From positions 2,648,273 through 2,712,272 of the forward strand of contig NZ_CP036528.1 of NCBI RefSeq assembly GCF_004331915.1: 64,000 nt of DNA, in the 5' to 3' direction. The position numbers and the translations under genes are program-made. This document shows, one piece after another, positions 43,113-52,565 of this stretch (position 1 is the first letter of the stretch; the number at the start of each line of letters is the position of its first letter). Source of the DNA: Ureibacillus thermophilus (lineage in GTDB: Bacteria > Bacillota > Bacilli > Bacillales_A > Planococcaceae). A model generated the notes under the pieces. It was not told where the DNA came from and searched no databases. It saw nothing but the letters and a program-made list of their open reading frames with translations.

Positions 43113-44012
43113 TTGCCAAACGGAGAAAGAGAATTGACAGAGACATTTCAACGATTCGTTTTACATTATGGCTTTGAATGCGAGTTCTGCAACCCAGCCA
43201 GCGGAAATGAAAAAGGGAATGTCGAATCAAAGGTGAAATATATTCGAAACAATTTCTTTTTACCTGAACAAACAATCTATCAACTAGAAAGTTTTAATGA
43301 ATCTTTATGGGAGAAATGTGAGAAGGACTGGAATCGTCCGCATTATGAGAAGGAGCGACTCATCGCTGAATTATTTGAAGAAGAACAAGCGTTATTTCTT
43401 CAATTGCCAGCCAAAGAATTTGAATGTGTCCGATATGAGCAGGTCACGGCTGATAAGTATGGTTTCATCCATTTAGAAAACAATTTATATTCCACGTCTC
43501 CCCGTTTTGCCAAACAAAAGGTTTTGGCAAAGATCTCTTATCATGAGATTGCCATTTTAACAGAAGAGCATGAGCTGATTATCAAGCACGAGCGTTTATA
43601 TGGCACAAAACAAAAATCAATGAAATGGCAACCATATCTTACGTTAATGGCCAAAAGGCCAAATGCATTAAAATATACGGATTTCTATGAAAAGATGCCG
43701 GAAGAATGGAAAAATTATTTTTCCAATTGTACCGTTCAAGAAAAGAAGGAAGCATTACAACTACTAGCTGTTTTACTAAAAGAACATGATTTCGAAGTTT
43801 CGACACAGGCTTTGAGGATTGCCTCCCAGTATGGTCATCCGAAAGTAGAATCGATTAAACAGGTATTTTATCAATTAATCAATGGAAGAGGTATACGAGA
43901 GCCAATTCAACCGAAAAAACACGTTCCAGATATGCCGGAAGCCATCCGAGGAGTAAGGCATTATGACCGCCTATTCGAATCCCAAGGAGATGTGGCATCA
44001 TGGAACAAATGA
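43113..44012 (+). pseudogene. istA: IS21 transposase IstA, N-terminally truncated
   Basis: About 300 C-terminal residues remain of a protein that is normally near 500. It opens within the DDE domain ('TFQRFVLHYGFECEFCNPASGNEKGNVESKVKYIRNNFFLP', which holds the catalytic Glu). It continues through the beta-barrel and C-terminal part to 'RHYDRLFESQGDVASWNK'. The HTH and first two catalytic aspartates are gone. The overlap with istB (13 bases) is normal for the family. Confidence 0.9.
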
Positions 44013-44719
44013 TTAAGGAATATGCCAAAAGACTAAAATTAAGCTGGATTCCAGCCAATTACCATACCATCCATGCGGAAACAAATGAGGAATTTTTACT
44101 GAAGCTGTTTGAACGAGAAGTGCAGCATCGAGATGAGAGAAGGATAAATTTACTACTAAAACAGGCGACATTGCCGAAAATTCCAAATAAACCTTATGAT
44201 TGGCGGGAGATTCAACTAGCCCCAGGCATCACAAAAGATTATATTTTAGAAGGTGAGTTTACGAAAAATCAGGAAAACCTTATCTTCTATGGCGGAGTGG
44301 GAACCGGTAAAACATTCCTTTCCACTCTCATCGCCCTCAATTTGATGAAAAAACAAGGAAAAAGAGTGAAGTTCTATACGGCCGCCTCCATTGTCAATGC
44401 TTTATTGGAGGCCAATGAAAAAGGTGACCTTGGTAAATTTCTCAATCAAATCGAAAAGTTGGATCTCTTGATTCTTGATGAATTGGGCTATATTCCATTG
44501 CATAAACAGGGGGCAGAGTTATTATTTCAAGTTATTTCCATGTGTTATGAAACCAAAAGCATCATTGTGACAACCAATTTACCGTTTAGCCAATGGAATA
44601 ATGTCTTTGGCGATCCCATTTTAACAGAGGCCGTCATTGATCGGCTGATTCATCATTCTCATTTAATCATCTTCAATGGTGAAAGTCACCGATACAAAGA
44701 CTCAATCTCTCAACGTTAA
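44000..44719 (+). CDS. istB: IS21 helper ATPase IstB
   Basis: 239 residues, full length. It has Walker A 'YGGVGTGKTFLSTLIA' (about 95-110), Walker B 'LDLLILDELGYIPL' (about 155-170), sensor 'IIVTTNLPFSQW' and C-terminal 'HHSHLIIFNGESHRYKDS'. It selects target DNA for IstA and so has no partner to act with unless another IS21 copy supplies IstA. Confidence 0.95.
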   Translation: MEQMIKEYAKRLKLSWIPANYHTIHAETNEEFLLKLFEREVQHRDERRINLLLKQATLPKIPNKPYDWREIQLAPGITKDYILEGEFTKNQENLIFYGGVGTGKTFLSTLIALNLMKKQGKRVKFYTAASIVNALLEANEKGDLGKFLNQIEKLDLLILDELGYIPLHKQGAELLFQVISMCYETKSIIVTTNLPFSQWNNVFGDPILTEAVIDRLIHHSHLIIFNGESHRYKDSISQR

Positions 44720-44792
44720 CCATGGAATTTGGCAAGTGTATGTATGCATTTTTAATTGCCATTTCATACATTTTCTACTTGCCAAAAACACC

Positions 44793-44900
44793 GATAGTGC
44801 AAAAAGTGCCTTTGACTTGTTTCCGACTACCGACAATGTAAAAGACATCAATCCACCCCACTCGTTGCATTGCGAAGCTTGGAGTTGGCATGATGAATGA
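44793..44900 (+). pseudogene. C-terminal gene fragment cut by the IS21 right end
   Basis: From the base after the IS end an open frame encodes 35 residues, DSAKSAFDLFPTTDNVKDIN...HCEAWSWHDE, to TGA. The composition is protein-like, and it has no start codon. I do not know the family; it looks like the tail of a gene truncated by IS21 insertion or deletion. Confidence 0.45.
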
Positions 44901-45085
44901 AGAACGATTTCCAATTGTGGAAGTCTTTTTTTTAGGAAATCCATTATCGGCAAGTAACTATTTCATGGGAGAAAACAAGGGGGATATTAACAAGCGGGTG
45001 TCAATGTTTTATAAGTTAATTATTTTAGTATTAAAAATAGCTAGCCGTGGAAATGTTTATAAAGGATAGTAATATGAGATGATAA

Positions 45086-45223
45086 AAAATAAGCGTCTTT
45101 AGAACATTTGATCGTCCTGTCGATTTAAGTGAAATTGGAATTGAATTCAAAAATAACATTGTTTCTGGAAAAAGAATTGATGAGACGGATATTAATAAAA
45201 TAAATGAACGTGCTATTAATTAA
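45086..45223 (+). pseudogene. C-terminal gene fragment, unknown family
   Basis: The frame opens after a stop at 45083 and runs KISVFRTFDRPVDLSEIGIEFKNN...DETDINKINERAIN to TAA, with no start codon or ribosome binding site. Its even spread of charged residues suggests former coding DNA, the end of a lost gene. Confidence 0.4.
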
Positions 45224-45265
45224 GTATAGACCTTCTTCTAAATAAAAATGATTTTTTGAAAAAAA

Positions 45266-45325
45266 AAAACTCCCAATCTTAGATAAGCAGTAATATTTTT
45301 TTACTGTCTATCTAATAGGGAGTTT
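45266..45325. terminator. Long bidirectional terminator hairpin
   Basis: AAACTCCCAATCTTAGATAAGCAGTAA pairs with TTACTGTCTATCTAATAGGGAGTTT with few mismatches, flanked by A-runs on the left and TTTATTAA on the right. It lies between the gene fragment and the end of the chemotaxis receptor gene. Confidence 0.75.
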
Positions 45326-45419
45326 ATTAATTTTCTGTTGCTTTTTTTGGAAACCGTTAAATCTGTCTGCAATTTGCCGCCTATACCCCCATATAATAAT
45401 CAGACAGAAGTAAGAGCAT

Positions 45420-47149
45420 CTAAGATAAGGAGTCCCTGATTTTTGCTTCAATATCACTTTTACTTGTTTTAAATCGCTTAATCATGTCTTGAAGGTTGTC
45501 AGCCAAGTTTTTTAGGTTTACATTTTGTTGTTTTAAGTAATCGACCGTGTTGTTTTGTTGGATAGCAGAAGCAGAAATTTCTTGCGTAACGGCTACTCCT
45601 TGTTCTGAAATGGCAGAAATTTCTTGAATGGACATTAAAATTTCGTCGGATGCTTGATTCAAATCTTCTATACTTTTCACAATCGTATCAATTCCTTTTG
45701 CCAATTGTTCTACTGACTCAAAAATAGAATTGAATAACCGTCCATTATCTTCAACAATCTCAACACCTTTTACAATATCCTCATAATCTTGTTGGTTCAA
45801 ACTTAGTACGAGATTTGCTTGTTCATTGATTTCACTTATCGCTTCAGATATTGTTTTGATCGATCCATCCGTTTGATTTGCAAGTTTCTGAACTTCTTGG
45901 GCAACAACTGAAAATCCTTTGCCCGCCTCTCCAGCACGGGCAGCTTCAATGGATGCATTTAAAGAAAGAAGATGAATTTGGGATGAAATTTCTTGGATAA
46001 TCTTAATGATTTCATTAATATGTTCTAATTTTTTTCCTAGATTAAACAAGTTCTCTTTGCTGACCATACCATTTTGTTTAATTTTGTTTATTTGTTCGAC
46101 AATCATTTGAACTTGAACATTTCCCTTATCCGCTTGCTGACTTGTTTGATCAGTAAGGTTTTTAATCAACTTAGTTTGTTCATCTACGTTGGATATCGAA
46201 GTGGACATTTCAGATAGCATATTTGAGATTCGTTCAATATGGTTGGCTCTTTCTTCGGCACCTTTCGCCTCTTCATCTGTACTTGTCGCAATTTGTTTAG
46301 AAGCCTCATCTAATTCTTCAAAGGATTCCAGAAGCGTTTGGCTAGTATGATGAATTCCTTCCGATTTCTCTTTTACATTATCAATGATGTGGCTTAAATT
46401 TTTTCTCATTTCTTCAAAGCTGTTTGCTAAGATGCCGATTTCATCATTTCGCTGAATTTTTACTGATTCGCTAAGATCTCCAGTAGAAAAGAGTTTCGCA
46501 TAATGTACTAAACTATTCAGAGGGTTAGAAATTCTTCTTCCAATGAATAAAGCTAATAAGACCCCAATAACAATCATAATAGCTGTTACAATAAGCGAAA
46601 CCGTTTTAACTGGTCTATAAATTCAGCGCTCATATCGATTCCTAAAATAGCGTCCACACCATTATCATCTAAAGGAGTAAAAAATGATTTATGCACACCC
46701 CATTTATCTTTATAAATAGGACTCAGCACATTCTTGTTTTCTTCAAATGATGATTTTTGCTCATCTGTAAACGAAGACTCAACCATATATTCGTCACTGC
46801 CATTTAATGCGACAATGACATCCTTTCCATTTTTTCTGGACAATATATATACATATTCGATTCCTTTTTTTCCTTCAATAAATGAATCTAATTTGTCTTT
46901 CAGTTCCGTCCCATATTTTTCAGGGTAAATCATTGCATGCTTAATTAAATCTGGATCAATCGATTTTGCCAGTGTTTGTCCATTTTCTTTTAACCGTTCA
47001 TCAAACTGCGGAATCACTTGTTCTTGAATAATGTAATCTGATACATATCGAACAAACCCAAATAGAATGAATGAAAATATAAGGAAAGGAATTAAAAAAC
47101 TGACAATTAATTGGGTTTTTATTGATTTTTTCCGGATACTTTTCCTCAA
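45420..47149 (-). pseudogene. Methyl-accepting chemotaxis protein, split by one-base deletion
   Basis: The first part (47149-46586) has a membrane helix (about 12-34), then an extracellular dCache/PAS-like sensor ('VIPQFDERLKENGQTLAKSIDPDLIKHA... YVYILSRKNGKDVIVALNGSDEY... LGIDMSAEFIDQLK'). It goes out of frame at a run of four T on the + strand (46604-46607). With one more A on the coding strand it reads on as KTVSLIVTAIMIVIGVLLALFIGRRI, the second membrane helix. Then come HAMP (about 195-245), and the signalling domain with the hairpin tip 'IIKIIQEISSQIHLLSLNASIEAARAGEAGKGFSVVAQEVQKLANQT'. So only one base separates it from a full ~575-residue receptor. It could be a sequencing slip, a phase-variable run or a true mutation. 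Confidence 0.88.
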
Positions 47150-47788
47150 TTCTTATCTCTCCCTCGAATGCTCCATTCCGTAAATCCATTTGCTTTGCCG
47201 GAATTTAATAAAAAATAATCAAGATACATTTTAGAAAAGATTTGACAGAATATATCTTTTATCTTTGAATTGTCTTACCCAACAACTTTTGATGTGCATC
47301 CATAAAAGAAAAAAATCCTTATCATCCATTAAATGTAAGGATTTTAGCATATCTGAATGGCTACTTTGTTATTAACTTTTTGTAACGATTTAATCAAAAT
47401 AGGAGAAATGATTTGAACGTCTAAGAGAATCATTTTGATGCACCTTTCTACAATAAAGATTAAGCAGCTACTTTCTATAAAATGTAAAAATAAGTAATTG
47501 GACAGATAGTTCTTTAAAATACATTCAATATGGCATCTAATCAATCCAATAGTTGAGCCACAGCTGCGGCTAAAATTTTAGACCTACTGCCTTGATAAAA
47601 AGTCGCGACATTATTCTTACTTTTATTTTTAAAATTAACGGGCCCATTTTCTTATCGTCGAAAAATTAGAGAGTTTTAACATTTTAAATGTTTTTTTACT
47701 TTTCAGGAAATTTCAACATTTTCGGAAAATTAAAATTGAGATAGCTAATGCGGTAATTATTCAATAGGGTAAATTTGCATTGCACTAA
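47150..47788. other. Long AT-rich intergenic region, no gene supported
   Basis: About 640 bases between the receptor and the cotJ operon. ORFs present lack ribosome binding sites. A minus-strand stretch at about 47541-47651 reads protein-like for 36 codons (...ATFYQGSRSKILAAAVAQLLD) but has no start codon. No riboswitch or RNA gene recognised. Confidence 0.4.
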
Positions 47789-47824
47789 AAAACAATCAAG
47801 TTGAATACTCCAACTTGATTGCTT
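47788..47824 (-). terminator. Terminator of the cotJ operon
   Basis: AATCAAGTTG-aatactc-CAACTTGATT stem, followed on the minus strand by GTTTTTTAG; T-rich on the other strand too. Confidence 0.88.
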
Positions 47825-47840
47825 TAGACAGCCATTAATT

Positions 47841-48413
47841 TTAAAAGAATTTTTTTGTATTTCGGTCTTCTTTAAGGATTTCGACGGCTTCCCTAAATCG
47901 GAGGGAGTGGACGATTTCTCTTTCCCGTAAAAATTTCAAGCTATCATTTAAATCTGGATCGTCAGACATATCAATAATCCATTGGTAAGTTGCACGTGCT
48001 TTTTCTTCTGCGGCGATGTCTTCGTACAAATCGGCAATTGGGTCGCCTTTTGCTTGAATATACGATGCAGTAAATGGGACGCCGGATGCGTTTTGGTAGA
48101 ACAGGGCTTTATCATGATTCACATAATGATCTCCTAACCCTGCTGCTTTTAATTGTTCCGGTGTCGCATCTTTTGTCAGCTTGTAAATCATTGTGGCAAT
48201 CATTTCGAGATGAGAGAGTTCCTCCGTTGCAATATCCGTTAATAGGCCGACCACTTTATCCGGAAGGGTATAGCGTTGATTCATATAGCGTAAGGCAGCT
48301 GCCAACTCCCCATCAGCGCCTCCATATTGTTCAATTAAATACTTTGCAAGCATTGGATTGCAGGTACTTACCTTCACTGGATATTGAAGCTTTTTTTCAT
48401 AGTACCACACCAT
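47841..48413 (-). CDS. cotJC: Spore coat protein CotJC (manganese catalase-like)
   Basis: 190 residues, full length. It is a ferritin-like four-helix protein with metal-ligand patterns 'EQYGGADGELAAALRYMNQRYTLPDKVVGLLTDIATEELSHLEMIATMI' (E-x-x-H near residues 66-69) and 'EDIAAEEKARATYQWIIDMSDDPDLNDSLKFLREREIVHSLRF' (second set). It is made in the mother cell and placed in the inner coat. It is the last gene of the cotJABC operon. Confidence 0.95.
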   Translation of the reverse strand: MVWYYEKKLQYPVKVSTCNPMLAKYLIEQYGGADGELAAALRYMNQRYTLPDKVVGLLTDIATEELSHLEMIATMIYKLTKDATPEQLKAAGLGDHYVNHDKALFYQNASGVPFTASYIQAKGDPIADLYEDIAAEEKARATYQWIIDMSDDPDLNDSLKFLREREIVHSLRFREAVEILKEDRNTKKFF

Positions 48414-48439
48414 TTGTTCCTCCTAACGAATTTAGGTAC

Positions 48440-48703
48440 TTAAACCTGCCAAGGCCAAGGTGTATCGATCCAATTAAAAGGGTAATTCGAAAAACTTTTA
48501 CCAAAATTCATTAACGGACCAAACTTTTTCTCAAATTCTATTTTTAATTTCATGCTTTTTTCAGTGAAGTCATTAAATTGTTTAATGGCTTCAAAATCGT
48601 CAGGGTGCGTATCTAAATACAGATTTAATTCCACAATAACAAAATCAATGGCCTGAATTTCTTCCAACATACTGTAAAACTCAGGGGGCATTGTTTTACT
48701 CAT
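48440..48703 (-). CDS. cotJB: Spore coat protein CotJB
   Basis: 87 residues with the CotJB pattern 'YSMLEEIQAIDFVIVELNLYLDTHPDDFEAIKQFNDFTEKSMKLKIEFEKKFGPLMNFG' and C-terminal 'YPFNWIDTPWPWQ'. It overlaps cotJA by 8 bases and precedes cotJC by 26. It acts with CotJC in the coat. Confidence 0.95.
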   Translation of the reverse strand: MSKTMPPEFYSMLEEIQAIDFVIVELNLYLDTHPDDFEAIKQFNDFTEKSMKLKIEFEKKFGPLMNFGKSFSNYPFNWIDTPWPWQV

Positions 48704-48923
48704 GATTTTTCATTCCTTTTTGTGGATTTGGATAAGGACTATAAAGCTGAGGCCATAAGGTTCCATGTTTTAAGGCTTCTTTGGGAGTTTGAAATTGAGG
48801 CAATCCAAGTGGTTGGAATCCTATATAAAGTTGAGGGGGAGTGGAATAGCTTTTTATTTTTATCGGTGGACAAGGATCATTTGGACTAACATAAGGCTGC
48901 CAATATTTATATTGAGTAAACAA
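48696..48923 (-). CDS. cotJA: Spore coat-associated protein CotJA
   Basis: 75 residues from TTG 48923, with GAGGAGGA 6-10 bases upstream. Proline- and tyrosine-rich ('YWQPYVSPNDPCPPIKIKSYSTPPQLYIGFQPLGLPQFQTPKEALKHGTLWPQLYSPYPNP'), which is the CotJA pattern. In Bacillus it is needed for CotJC assembly; the operon is read by sigma-E. I could not mark the promoter with certainty. Confidence 0.93.
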   Translation of the reverse strand: MFTQYKYWQPYVSPNDPCPPIKIKSYSTPPQLYIGFQPLGLPQFQTPKEALKHGTLWPQLYSPYPNPQKGMKNHE

Positions 48924-49264
48924 AAAATCCTCCTCTCCGTTACTCTACTTATAAATTTATGGCAATAATGCTTTCAATATGATGGTCTTAGAGAAAATAA
49001 ATGTAGGTTTTCATAAAAAATTCAACTCCTCCTCGCTTTGGAAAATTGTCAGGGATTTAACCAATCAACCTCTACTAAGTATTTTCATTATACCTTTTCA
49101 TATAAATTTCAGAAACCAATGGTATCTTGATAATCAAAGAGATGATACAAGTACTGACTTAGAGCCTAAACAGAAGGGAGATAGGAAGAAATTCATTCAA
49201 AAGAGGATGATGTTTTGAAGTGGTTTTTGATGACAAGTAGATAAAATATAAGGAGTGAATGGAA
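48924..49264. other. Divergent intergenic region cotJA / PepSY lipoprotein
   Basis: 340 bases holding the promoters of both flanking genes. A 79-codon + strand ORF (48979-49218) has no ribosome binding site and no conserved features, so I do not call it. No structured RNA recognised. Confidence 0.4.
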
Positions 49265-49891
49265 ATGATAAAAAAATTAACGTTAACCGGATGCACACTA
49301 CTTTTATTGGCAGGATGTGGCACAAATACATCAACAGAAAATGTAGATACGCTTAATCAACTAGATACAGCTGCCTATCAAACAAAGACTTCTAACTTGA
49401 CCAATGTAAATTATAAATCTAATTCTTCAACAGGAAACGAAGCCAACACTTTTGATATCAAAAGTCCAAAAGTTTCATTGTCAGAGGCATTGGGGATTTT
49501 TAATGAAGTTTATCCAAATGCAAAAATTGAATCGGTTGATTTAGAAATTGGTTATGGACAATTATATTATGAAATCGACGGTTTTGATTCAGCCAAAGAG
49601 TATGAACTAAAAATTGATGCAACAACAAAAGAAATTTATCAAAATGAAGTGAAAAGAATGAAAGGAACAGAAGAAGTATTAGATTTTTCAAGCATAATGA
49701 ATCTAAAAGAAGCCATTGAAATTGCTTCACAAATTTCGGAAGTACAAGGACTTGCTCCAATAGGCTGGTCCCTTGATGCAGAGTATGGGGTGCAAATTTA
49801 TACAGTTGAATTTAGAGATTCTTACACAGAAATAGAAGCTAAAATCAACGCAAACACTGGGGAAATTTTAGAAGTAGAGGTGGATGATTAA
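49265..49891 (+). CDS. Lipoprotein with two PepSY-like domains
   Basis: 208 residues from ATG 49265, 9 bases after AAGGAG (an ATG at 49259 is too close). Signal peptide with lipobox LLAG and Cys18 as the lipidated residue. After an N/S/T-rich linker come two PepSY-like repeats: about 68-125 ('KVSLSEALGIFNEVYPNAKIESVDLEIGYGQLYYEIDGFDSAKEYELKIDATTKEIYQ') and about 138-207 ('MNLKEAIEIASQI...YGVQIYTVEFRDSYTEIEAKINANTGEILEVEVDD'). PepSY domains are linked to inhibition of peptidases or to cell-envelope interaction. Role here unknown. Confidence 0.85.
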   Translation: MIKKLTLTGCTLLLLAGCGTNTSTENVDTLNQLDTAAYQTKTSNLTNVNYKSNSSTGNEANTFDIKSPKVSLSEALGIFNEVYPNAKIESVDLEIGYGQLYYEIDGFDSAKEYELKIDATTKEIYQNEVKRMKGTEEVLDFSSIMNLKEAIEIASQISEVQGLAPIGWSLDAEYGVQIYTVEFRDSYTEIEAKINANTGEILEVEVDD

Positions 49892-49939
49892 TAATCGCTT
49901 TCATGATGTGAAAAATTCGCTGCCTTGAATCAATAAGGG

Positions 49940-50008
49940 AACGCTTGCATGGAGAGAGCATTCATGATTCTTTGCAAAGATCATGTCCATCATTCCATGC
50001 AAAGCGTT
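49940..50008. repeat. Long imperfect inverted repeat between convergent genes
   Basis: AACGCTTGCATGGA (49940-49953) pairs with TCCATGCAAAGCGTT (49994-50008) with one bulged base; inside, CATGAT pairs with ATCATG around TCTTTGCAAAG. No T-run follows, so it is not a classic terminator. It lies between the PepSY gene and the end of panE. Confidence 0.7.
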
Positions 50009-50040
50009 AAATAGGACAAAATTTATGTGTAAAAACTAAA

Positions 50041-51084
50041 TCATTTTCCCTTAGAATTTAATAATTCCTCAAAATACTTGATGTTTTCTTCAAATACAGG
50101 CAATTGTTGTGTTTCTTCCGCTTTTTTTACTAAATCCACCACTAAGTTATTAAATGGTGTATCGACGCCAAGCTGTAATCCTTTTGCTTTGATGACACCA
50201 TTAATATAGTCGATTTCTGTTTTTCTGCCTTTTTCTAAGTCCTGCAGCATGCTGGCTTTTAATGAGCGTTGAGGAGTAAACGCATAAGTTAATAATTGCA
50301 TGCGATGTGGGATTTGACTTTCGTCTGTTACTTGCAGCTGGTTGAAATCAATGCCTAGCATTTCTATAAATGTGATCCCTTGGGCTTTTGCAGTACGAAT
50401 CACTTCATCCATAATATGCACGGCGCTAGTTAAAGCGACTTTATTATCTAATACCCCTCCAAATGTGCAGCCTAGAGCTGTTGATAAACCGCTCATTGTG
50501 ACATTCACGAGCAATTTAAACCATTTTGCTCCAACTAAATTTTCTTTGATTTCTGTATGTCCAACAGATTCAAGGATTTTTTGAATAGTATGTATACGTT
50601 CTGTTATTTGACCATTTAATTCCCCAATGTCAAAAGCATTAGATTTAAATGCTTCATACTCAGTTGTTAATTCTGAAACCCCTGGGGATTTCCATGTTGC
50701 ACCGAAGTTCACTGTTCCAGCAACGACTCTTGATTTTCCTACAATACTAGCCACTTGTTCTTCAGGAATTCCATTTTGCAATGAAACGACTGTTCCGTCC
50801 TCTTTTAAATAAGGAAGCAAGCCTTCTAAAACAGATTGATTATGTAATTGTTTTGTCAGTAGAAATACAATATCGTATTTTTCTTTCATTTCTGAAGGGA
50901 GTATTGCTTTTACCGGAATTGTTTCGTTTAAATGTCCAACTAAAGTGGCTCCTTTTGTATTTAAAGCATAGACATGTTCTTTGTTTACATCGATTAAGTC
51001 GATATCATATCCGTTTTTTGAAATTAATGCACCAATAATTGTTCCGAGTGAGCCGGCACCCATAACAGCTAATTTCATAATCAT
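50041..51084 (-). CDS. panE: 2-dehydropantoate 2-reductase (ketopantoate reductase)
   Basis: 347 residues, behind AAAGGAG. The Rossmann start 'MKLAVMGAGSLGTIIGALISKNGYDIDLIDVN' carries G-x-G-x-x-G at about residues 9-14. Later motifs 'LLTKQLHNQSVLEGLLPYLKEDGTVVSLQNGIPEE', 'GAKWFKLLVNVTMSGLSTALGCTFGGVL' (catalytic Lys) and 'ASMLQDLEKGRKTEIDYINGVI' follow the family. It is slightly longer than the ~300-residue average. It reduces ketopantoate with NADPH in pantothenate synthesis; family members can also act on other 2-oxoacids, and no pan genes are nearby. Confidence 0.82.
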   Translation of the reverse strand: MIMKLAVMGAGSLGTIIGALISKNGYDIDLIDVNKEHVYALNTKGATLVGHLNETIPVKAILPSEMKEKYDIVFLLTKQLHNQSVLEGLLPYLKEDGTVVSLQNGIPEEQVASIVGKSRVVAGTVNFGATWKSPGVSELTTEYEAFKSNAFDIGELNGQITERIHTIQKILESVGHTEIKENLVGAKWFKLLVNVTMSGLSTALGCTFGGVLDNKVALTSAVHIMDEVIRTAKAQGITFIEMLGIDFNQLQVTDESQIPHRMQLLTYAFTPQRSLKASMLQDLEKGRKTEIDYINGVIKAKGLQLGVDTPFNNLVVDLVKKAEETQQLPVFEENIKYFEELLNSKGK

Positions 51085-51355
51085 TCAATCTCCTTTTTTT
51101 AATAGTTTAAACAATATTAAACATTTAATAATTATAATGGCCTCCAACCATTATATACAAAAATTTTAATAAAATAGCATTCTATTCGCATAAACGAGTA
51201 AATTGTTTATGTTTTAATAAGGAAAATAGTTTTTATTATTTTACAAATATCGAAATTGTTATAACAATAAAACAAATATTAAGGGGAACTAAAAGCAGTA
51301 ATTTTGAGCAATTTTCGTGTAAAATAGATAGGGACATATAAAGGAGGATAAGTAT

Positions 51356-52348
51356 ATGTATTTCGTTGATAATAAAGGCATCACAGACCCTAGGGTGAAC
51401 TTGGCAATAGAAGAATATCTTATAAGAAATATGGATGTTGAGCAGGATGACTTTTTGCTGTTCTATATTAATCAACCGTCGATCATTATCGGAAAAAATC
51501 AAAACACATATGAAGAAATCAACACAGACTACGTTGAAAAAAATGGAGTGATTGTTGTTCGACGTCTTTCTGGCGGTGGGGCAGTATATCACGATTTAAA
51601 TAATTTGAACTTTAGTTTTATCACAAAAGATGACGGAAACAGCTTCAGCAACTACAAAAGATTCACACAGCCGGTTGTTGATGCGTTGGCAAAATTAGGA
51701 GTAAAAGCGGAACTTTCCGGACGCAATGATATTTTAGTGGAAGGACGAAAAGTTTCGGGGAATGCACAATATGTAACCCGCGGCCGTGTAGTTAGCCACG
51801 GTACATTGATGTTCAATTTAGATTTGGATGCAGTGACGAATTCTTTAAAAGTGAAGCAAGACAAAATTGAATCAAAAGGCATTAAATCCGTGCGTTCCCG
51901 TGTTGCCAACATCATTGATTTTCTACCGGAAAAAATTACGGTTGAACAGTTCCGAATGGAAATTTTAAAATCGATTTTCGGCGGCGAGGAGAATATCAAA
52001 TATTACGAGCTATCCGAACAAGATTGGAAAAATATTTATGAATTATCAAAAGAGCGCTACCAAAAATGGGAGTGGAATTACGGAAAATCCCCAAGATTTA
52101 ATATGCAAAAGCAAAAACGCTTCCCATCAGGAGAAGTGGATATTCGTTTGGAAGTGAACAAAGGCATCATTGAAGAGATTAAAATTTATGGCGATTTCTT
52201 TGGAGTGAGAGACGTAGAAGAAATCGAGCAACGCTTAGTGGGTAAACGTTATGCTTATCAAGACATTGAAGAAGCATTGTCCGATGTGGATATTTCTATG
52301 TACTTCGGCGGCGTAACAAAGGAAGAATTCTTACAGTTAGTTTATTGA
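51356..52348 (+). CDS. lplA: Lipoate-protein ligase A (LplJ-like)
   Basis: 330 residues behind AAAGGAGG. Signature motifs: 'FYINQPSIIIGKNQNTYEEINTDYVEKNGVIVVRRLSGGGAVYHDLNNLNFSFI' with the lipoyl-AMP binding 'RRLSGGGAVYHD' near residues 70-81, 'SGRNDILVEGRKVSGNAQY' with the catalytic Lys, and 'KGIKSVRSRVANI'. A C-terminal accessory domain is present ('SGEVDIRLEVNKGIIEEIKIYGDFFGVRDVEEIEQRLVG'). It attaches free lipoate to 2-oxoacid dehydrogenase and glycine cleavage proteins. Single-gene transcript. Confidence 0.95.
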   Translation: MYFVDNKGITDPRVNLAIEEYLIRNMDVEQDDFLLFYINQPSIIIGKNQNTYEEINTDYVEKNGVIVVRRLSGGGAVYHDLNNLNFSFITKDDGNSFSNYKRFTQPVVDALAKLGVKAELSGRNDILVEGRKVSGNAQYVTRGRVVSHGTLMFNLDLDAVTNSLKVKQDKIESKGIKSVRSRVANIIDFLPEKITVEQFRMEILKSIFGGEENIKYYELSEQDWKNIYELSKERYQKWEWNYGKSPRFNMQKQKRFPSGEVDIRLEVNKGIIEEIKIYGDFFGVRDVEEIEQRLVGKRYAYQDIEEALSDVDISMYFGGVTKEEFLQLVY

Positions 52349-52565
52349 GTTATGGTTTGGTAAACGTAGATAATACCAAAACTAGACTGTCAATTCGCTG
52401 TGTAAAGAAATAATTAAAACTTTATTTTAAAACTACATTGGACACTTTTAATCACTCTTTTCACTGTATCTAAATCATTTCTTCAAAAGACTAAATATTT
52501 TTATCATAATCATATTAAATTCGAAAAAATTGTTGGTTCTTTCTAATATAAGAAAGGAGTAATCT

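Larger units (their letters stand above)
42975..44792 (+). mobile_element. IS21-family element, internally deleted copy
   Basis: The left end region (42975-43112) holds repeats of GRCYATTA type (GACTATTA, GGCTATTA, GGCCATTA), the usual multiple transposase sites of IS21 ends. The block CTTTGACTATTATCCATTTCTGGAAGCG occurs twice because the second copy joins directly to the middle of istA at 43113, removing the N-terminal part. istB and the right end are intact. The right half is nearly identical to the remnant at 24496-25259. Confidence 0.85.

Noticed and set aside
47541-47651. Short minus-strand protein ending ATFYQGSRSKILAAAVAQLLD
   Set aside because: The reading frame is protein-like but has no ATG, GTG or TTG start and no ribosome binding site.
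47150-47788. Cyclic-di-GMP riboswitch upstream of the chemotaxis receptor
   Set aside because: A CTACTGCC-type word suggested it, but the required helices and tetraloop receptor could not be formed.
48979-49218. 79-codon + strand ORF between cotJA and the PepSY gene
   Set aside because: No ribosome binding site, no conserved pattern, and it overlaps the expected promoter region.
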